64,000 bases of DNA from an uncultured Bacteroidales bacterium (GTDB taxonomy: Bacteria; Bacteroidota; Bacteroidia; Bacteroidales; UBA932), in contig CAKULN010000012.1 of NCBI GenBank assembly GCA_934667175.1, positions 10,183 to 74,182 on the forward strand. The letters are read 5' to 3'. The notes below the pieces were generated by a model. That model had not been told where the DNA came from. It worked only from the letters and a program-made list of their open reading frames with translations, and searched no databases. A program made the translations under genes and the position numbers. Of the stretch, positions 60,178 to 64,000 are shown one piece after another (the stretch's first letter is position 1; the number at the start of each line of letters is the position of its first letter).

Positions 60178-61791
60178 ATGAAGATTAAATCATTGATAGC
60201 GGCATCGCTGGTGGTAGTGGTCAGCGCCGCGGCCTACGGGCAGTCACAGAGTTTTAAGCTCGGCAAATGGACCGAGATTCAGAATTCCATCCTCAAGGAG
60301 CTAAACAGGTCTTACGTGGATTCGCTGCCGGTGGACAGAATCGAGAGGGCGGGCATCGACGCGATGCTGGAGAGTTTGGATCCTTACACGGTTTACATTC
60401 CGGAGGAGGAGAACGAGGATCTGATGATGATGATCAATAAGTCCTACGGAGGCATCGGGGCGATCATCTACAAGCCGGAGAAGGACGGGAACGTCATCAT
60501 CAACGAGCCTTACAAGGGGTCGCCGGCCCAAAAGTACGGACTGACCTGCGGAGACGAGATCATGGAGATCGACGGGGTCAGCACCCACGGGCTGACCAGC
60601 CAGGAATGCTCCGACAGGATGAAGGGCAAACCGGGCACCACGGTAAAATTCAAGGTACAGAAGGTGCGTTCGAAGGAAGTAATGGAGATCGTGGTGACCC
60701 GCGAGAGGATCCATCTTCCTGACATTGAATATGCCGGGATGCTCAACGACACGACCGGGTACATCTACCAGAGCGGATTCACGGAGAATGTCTCCGGGGA
60801 GCTCCGCAATGCTTTCTTGAAGCTCAAGAAACAGGGAATGAAGAAGTTGGTCCTCGACCTGCGCGGCAACGGGGGCGGCTTGATGAGCGAAGCAATCAAC
60901 ATCGTGTCTCTCTTTGTGCCGAAAGGCTCGCTGGTTGTCTCCTCAAAAGGCCAGGCAGCCGGGACAGAAATGCAGTACAAGACCACCTCAGAACCACTTG
61001 ACACCCAGATTCCGATCATCGTGATGGTGGATTCCGGCTCGGCGTCATCCTCCGAGATCGTGACCGGAGCCCTTCAGGATCTTGATAGGGCGACGGTCAT
61101 GGGCACGAGAACCTTCGGCAAGGGACTTGTACAAAGCATCCGCCCGCTCCCTTACAACGGCCAGCTAAAAGTCACCACGGCGAAGTACTACACCCCGTCC
61201 GGCCGCTGCGTCCAGGCGATCGACTACTCGCACCGCAACGAGGACGGCAGCGTCGGGTATATTCCTGATTCTCTGACACATGAATTCAAGACCGCGCACG
61301 GCAGGACGGTGCGCGACGGCGGCGGCATCACCCCCGATGTCAAGATCGACGGACACGACTACAGCCGCCTCACCTACTCTCTCGTATATTCAGGAATCAT
61401 TCAGGAATATGTCCTTGATTACGTTCGCTCACACGCCGGCGCGGATGAGGATTTCCATCTCGCCGACAAGGATTGGGCGGATTTCGTGGCGTTCGCCAAG
61501 ACCAAGGACTTCGACTACCGTTCCAGCGCGAAGACCTACTTCGACAGGATGAAGAAGGAACTAGAGAAAGACGGCCTGTCAAAGAATATGTCAGCGGAGC
61601 TTGACGCCCTCCAGAAAGCCATCGATATGGATAAAGAGACCTTTCTGAAACTCAAGAAAGACGAGATCGTGCCGTTCATCGAGGAGGAGATCGCTGTCCG
61701 CTACCACTTCCAGGAAGCCGGCATCAAGGTTCGTCTCCGCTACGACGAGCAGCTTTGGAAGGCCCTCGCCAGCCCGATGATCGAATTATAG
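60178..61791 (+). CDS. S41 family C-terminal processing protease
   Basis: 537 residues from the ATG at 60178, which begins the signal peptide (MKIKSLIAASLVVVVSAAAY); the frame is open further upstream but without a plausible start. A PDZ domain (GGIGAIIYKP, GSPAQKYGLTCGDEIMEIDG) precedes the S41 fold LDLRGNGGGLMSEA, the nucleophile Ser in SGSASSSEI (about 285-292) and the general base Lys315 in FGKGLVQ. It cleaves proteins near their C-termini in the periplasm. A possible -7 box TAAATTTG at 60089-60096 precedes it. Confidence 0.95.
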   Translation: MKIKSLIAASLVVVVSAAAYGQSQSFKLGKWTEIQNSILKELNRSYVDSLPVDRIERAGIDAMLESLDPYTVYIPEEENEDLMMMINKSYGGIGAIIYKPEKDGNVIINEPYKGSPAQKYGLTCGDEIMEIDGVSTHGLTSQECSDRMKGKPGTTVKFKVQKVRSKEVMEIVVTRERIHLPDIEYAGMLNDTTGYIYQSGFTENVSGELRNAFLKLKKQGMKKLVLDLRGNGGGLMSEAINIVSLFVPKGSLVVSSKGQAAGTEMQYKTTSEPLDTQIPIIVMVDSGSASSSEIVTGALQDLDRATVMGTRTFGKGLVQSIRPLPYNGQLKVTTAKYYTPSGRCVQAIDYSHRNEDGSVGYIPDSLTHEFKTAHGRTVRDGGGITPDVKIDGHDYSRLTYSLVYSGIIQEYVLDYVRSHAGADEDFHLADKDWADFVAFAKTKDFDYRSSAKTYFDRMKKELEKDGLSKNMSAELDALQKAIDMDKETFLKLKKDEIVPFIEEEIAVRYHFQEAGIKVRLRYDEQLWKALASPMIEL

Positions 61792-61988
61792 CGTGGGTTA
61801 TAACTATCCATAAAAGAACACTTATCCTTTAACCTTTAGATAGTCAAGGCCTAAGATAAGGAGATAAAAAACCGTGAATCAACGAGTCATGCCGCACCTG
61901 AAAATACCAGACACAGTAGCAGCCACTCTGTGATGACAGTTGCTTCGAACACATTCATCCGCAAACTATTACTAACCACAACAGCATT
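61792..61988. other. Intergenic stretch without recognised feature
   Basis: 197 bases between the S41 gene and the next CDS. CTTATC and GATAAG segments near 61822-61860 could pair weakly; no promoter or terminator stands out. Confidence 0.4.
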
Positions 61989-62777
61989 TTGAACACACAG
62001 AGAATAGAGGCGTTTCTCGCTGAGATGTCCGAAGAGGCAAGGACGTATTATTTCCCGGGCACAAGCCGGGAGAGGTTGCCGGTGATAGGTGAAGAATCAT
62101 TCTTGGCGGAATATGACGTTTACCACTCAAAACAGCCATCACCATGTATGGCTTGCCTTGACAACGACTCCGCTCCTTCCAGAAAACGGAGAGCCAGGCT
62201 GGAGAGTGGCTGGATGTTCTCGCTCATAATCCCTAAGCAAAAGGCTGAAAGTTCTGAGCCTACGGTCACTGACCTTGAGCCTGACGAGAAGACCAAGGCT
62301 ATTCTGGCAGAGATAGAGGCTCTGCAAAGAAAATACGGGGTCACGATAGAGGAGGTAGAGATCGCACTTGCACATAAAGTGAAGCTGAGCCGATTGCATA
62401 TCACAGGAAAGAATGAGATACTGCTGGAGGACTTTGACAGGAAAGAGGTTAAGATGGACACACTGACCAAGGCGGTGTTCTTTCTCTATCTTCTTCATCC
62501 AGAAGGGATACGCTACAAGGAACTGTCAGATTATCAGCAAGAACTTGAGGAAATATATTCATCAATCACCGGCAGGGAGGATCTCGGCAGCATCCGGAAG
62601 AGCGTGGCGGATCTGTGCGACCCGCTGAACAATTCCATCAACGAGAAGGTCTCCAAAGTTAAGAAGGCGTTCCGTGATGTGGTGAACGATAGGGTCGCGA
62701 AGTTCTATTACATTGACGGGGAGAAAGGAACGGCCAAGAGGATTGCCCTTGACCGTGACTACGTTATCCGGGGATGA
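61989..62777 (+). CDS. Unrecognised cytoplasmic protein
   Basis: 262 residues from a TTG; an ATG at 62025 inside the frame is an alternative start. No signal peptide or membrane segment. The middle is charged with coiled-coil tendency (EIEALQRKYGVTIEEVEIAL); the C-terminal part is helical (LTKAVFFLYLLHPEGIRYKEL, then SIRKSVADLCDPLNNSINEKV) and might be a winged-helix-like fold, but I recognise no family. REP-like repeats start 15 bases after the stop, and the VWA gene converges from the other side. Confidence 0.65.
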   Translation: MNTQRIEAFLAEMSEEARTYYFPGTSRERLPVIGEESFLAEYDVYHSKQPSPCMACLDNDSAPSRKRRARLESGWMFSLIIPKQKAESSEPTVTDLEPDEKTKAILAEIEALQRKYGVTIEEVEIALAHKVKLSRLHITGKNEILLEDFDRKEVKMDTLTKAVFFLYLLHPEGIRYKELSDYQQELEEIYSSITGREDLGSIRKSVADLCDPLNNSINEKVSKVKKAFRDVVNDRVAKFYYIDGEKGTAKRIALDRDYVIRG

Positions 62778-62791
62778 TGATTGGACGGAAG

Positions 62792-62920
62792 GGTCACTTC
62801 GACAGGCTCAGTGACCACAAAACGAAGGTCGCTTCGGTAAGTTCAGTGACCATATAACGGCAGGTCGCTGAGGTCGCTGAGGTCGCTGAGCCTGTCGAAG
62901 CGGTCGAAGCGGTCGAAGCG
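62792..62920. repeat. REP-like hairpins with short tandem repeats
   Basis: REP at 62792-62816 (GGTCACT + loop TCGACAGGCTC + AGTGACC), a degenerate copy around 62830-62855, and REP at 62884-62902 (CGCT + GAGCCTGTCGA + AGCG). The last is flanked by 9-base tandem units, GAGGTCGCT on one side and GAAGCGGTC on the other, two to three copies each. Confidence 0.85.
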
Positions 62921-62956
62921 CACCAGACGTATCCCAAACAAGCCTCACTTCCGAGT

Positions 62957-63646
62957 CTATACATCGGATTCTTCCGAGTCACTGTCTTTCTCATCAGACG
63001 AGCCGGAAAAGAAGTCGGCGACATCAGCAAGAATGGATTTACCGAGATGCATTCTTCTTGCGAATTTAGCCTGAGCCTTGCTGTAAGACATGGACATGCA
63101 GACCACTCCCTCCGGCGTGGCGTCGTAGTTCATGGCATTCTGAATATTCAGATCCCTTGCCACCTCGACGGCATCCTGGTTGGCTCCTATGTAGGCGAAC
63201 GTCCAGCCCTTCTTCCTCTGCATCGCCACAAGATCCTTGACAGATCTACCCGAATACTCACAAGAGGAATTCTCCATGCCGTCAGTGATGATGGTCACCA
63301 GCACAGCGTCGCCGGCCTCCACCTTGCGGTCAAGTTCCGAGATGGCCTTGCCCATCGCATCGTAGAGCGGAGTGCATCCTCCCGGCTGGTAATCCTTCTT
63401 GGTCAAGTCCGACACTTTTCCTATCGGCTCGCAGGCCCTGCGGGTCTTCACACCTACCATTCCGTTTCCCTCGAATGTCACTACCGACACAAAATGCTCC
63501 TGCTCAGGATATTTCTCCTGACTCTGCCTGATGCCGTTGATCGTCTCGTTGATCCCGCTGAGCGCCTGATTGTAGATCGAGCTCATCGAACCGCTCTCAT
63601 CCAGAATGATGAGGTTGTAAATCTTCATTGTCTTGTTCTCTTCCAT
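62957..63646 (-). CDS. VWA-domain protein
   Basis: 229 residues from the ATG at 63646; the ATG at 63628 is a possible later start, and the longer open frame has no support. The metal-ion-dependent adhesion site is complete: DESGSMSS (DxSxS) near the N-terminus, Thr in GGCTPLYDA, Asp in IITDGMENS. No signal peptide, so probably cytoplasmic. The tail is acidic (SSDEKDSDSEESD). The role is not evident; VWA proteins of this kind often serve as binding adaptors. Confidence 0.88.
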   Translation of the reverse strand: MEENKTMKIYNLIILDESGSMSSIYNQALSGINETINGIRQSQEKYPEQEHFVSVVTFEGNGMVGVKTRRACEPIGKVSDLTKKDYQPGGCTPLYDAMGKAISELDRKVEAGDAVLVTIITDGMENSSCEYSGRSVKDLVAMQRKKGWTFAYIGANQDAVEVARDLNIQNAMNYDATPEGVVCMSMSYSKAQAKFARRMHLGKSILADVADFFSGSSDEKDSDSEESDV

Positions 63647-63690
63647 AATATATTTGATTAGGTGAATTATGTCCGACCTTGTCTCTAGCG

Positions 63691-63741
63691 CAAAGGTAAT
63701 CCCGTTCCCTCGCATCATCGCAACGTCTGCAAGGCTTGCAG
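63691..63741 (-). promoter_or_regulatory. Promoter and upstream palindrome of the VWA gene
   Basis: Minus strand: -7 TACCTTTG (63691-63698), a weak -33 GTTG (63721-63724). Next to it lies the palindrome CTGCAAGGCTTGCAG (63727-63741), a possible protein-binding site. Confidence 0.5.
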
Positions 63742-63903
63742 AAATCAGCCGTGACAGACATGTCGCTATTAATGAACATCTTAACCATTTACCTTTAGTT
63801 GGTTTGCGCTGAAGACAAACAGCCATGTTGTTGAATATCACAGCCCGATGCCCCACTGCCACTATTTTTCAGCAAATAGGGTTATATTTGCGTCAAAATA
63901 TTC

Positions 63904-64000
63904 ATGGATAATGGCAAAGAATTATTTCCTGACTTTGACAGTCTAAAAACCCTGTCTCTGCAACTGTCTGAATATCCATTTGTTATAAAATTGAAAAATT
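63904..64000 (+). CDS. Start of an unidentified CDS (3' end outside window)
   Basis: ATG at 63904 opens a frame that runs to the window edge (32 codons, MDNGKELFPDFDSL...). A -7-like TATATTTG at 63883-63890 precedes it. Too short to identify. Confidence 0.45.
   Translation, partial: MDNGKELFPDFDSLKTLSLQLSEYPFVIKLKN

Overview
The window reads as a chromosomal segment of a member of the order Bacteroidales (Bacteroidota). The main reasons are a SusC/SusD pair with trailing lipoproteins, S46 dipeptidyl-peptidase, DUF4876/DUF6850 proteins, many lipoprotein signal peptides, start codons that mostly lack Shine-Dalgarno sequences, and promoters of the Bacteroidota type (-33 TTTG, -7 TAnnTTTG) in front of many genes. 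Base composition looks close to half G+C. I cannot fix the genus from this sequence.

Layout. 1-7212: an exported-protein and peptidase run (3' end of a DUF4876 protein, DUF6850 outer-membrane barrel, M16 peptidase, S46 dipeptidyl-peptidase), closed by a terminator. 7279-12599 (minus): a ClpB lacking its N-terminal domain, then the operon sigma-54 activator - lptE - TPR-like protein - secG. 12695-14344: an abundant-looking TPR lipoprotein. 14471-16213 (minus): GH78-like rhamnosidase. 16461-17794: tRNA-Leu, rpsP, rimM. 17798-22363 (minus): DUF975 membrane protein, DUF4465-like lipoprotein and two paralogous MFS transporters. 22465-24351: dxs. 24412-37283: the core information block, tRNA-Thr/Tyr/Gly/Thr, tuf, tRNA-Trp, secE, nusG, rplKAJL, rpoBC.

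37526-46785 is a polysaccharide-utilisation-like locus: a LacI-type regulator, divergent SusC/SusD, a BACON/Fib_succ-type lipoprotein, a nucleoside hydrolase lipoprotein and a beta-propeller lipoprotein. A perfect 16-bp palindrome overlaps the predicted susC start of transcription. The susC reading frame is broken at an 8-G tract: one more G joins an upstream ATG to the signal peptide, which suggests a slipped-strand on/off switch (or a sequencing error).

46827-53610 (minus) holds de novo purine synthesis (purF, purM, purH, purD) and folD, whose product supplies the formyl group PurH uses. 53938-56884 is an OmpR-type two-component system followed by two PepSY-like exported proteins. 57134-58543 is an AAA/DUF234 ATPase gene framed by two matching inverted-repeat sites and by a duplicated recO tail, then recO, rdgB, an S41 protease, an unrecognised gene, a VWA protein and the start of a further CDS.

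Three kinds of small-scale structure run through the window: at least ten REP-like hairpins whose stems covary around a conserved 11-nt loop, a second short intergenic repeat (CGGGtGCAAA type), and an excess of the hexamer GAATAT/ATATTC in all reading frames, at the cost of rare codons.
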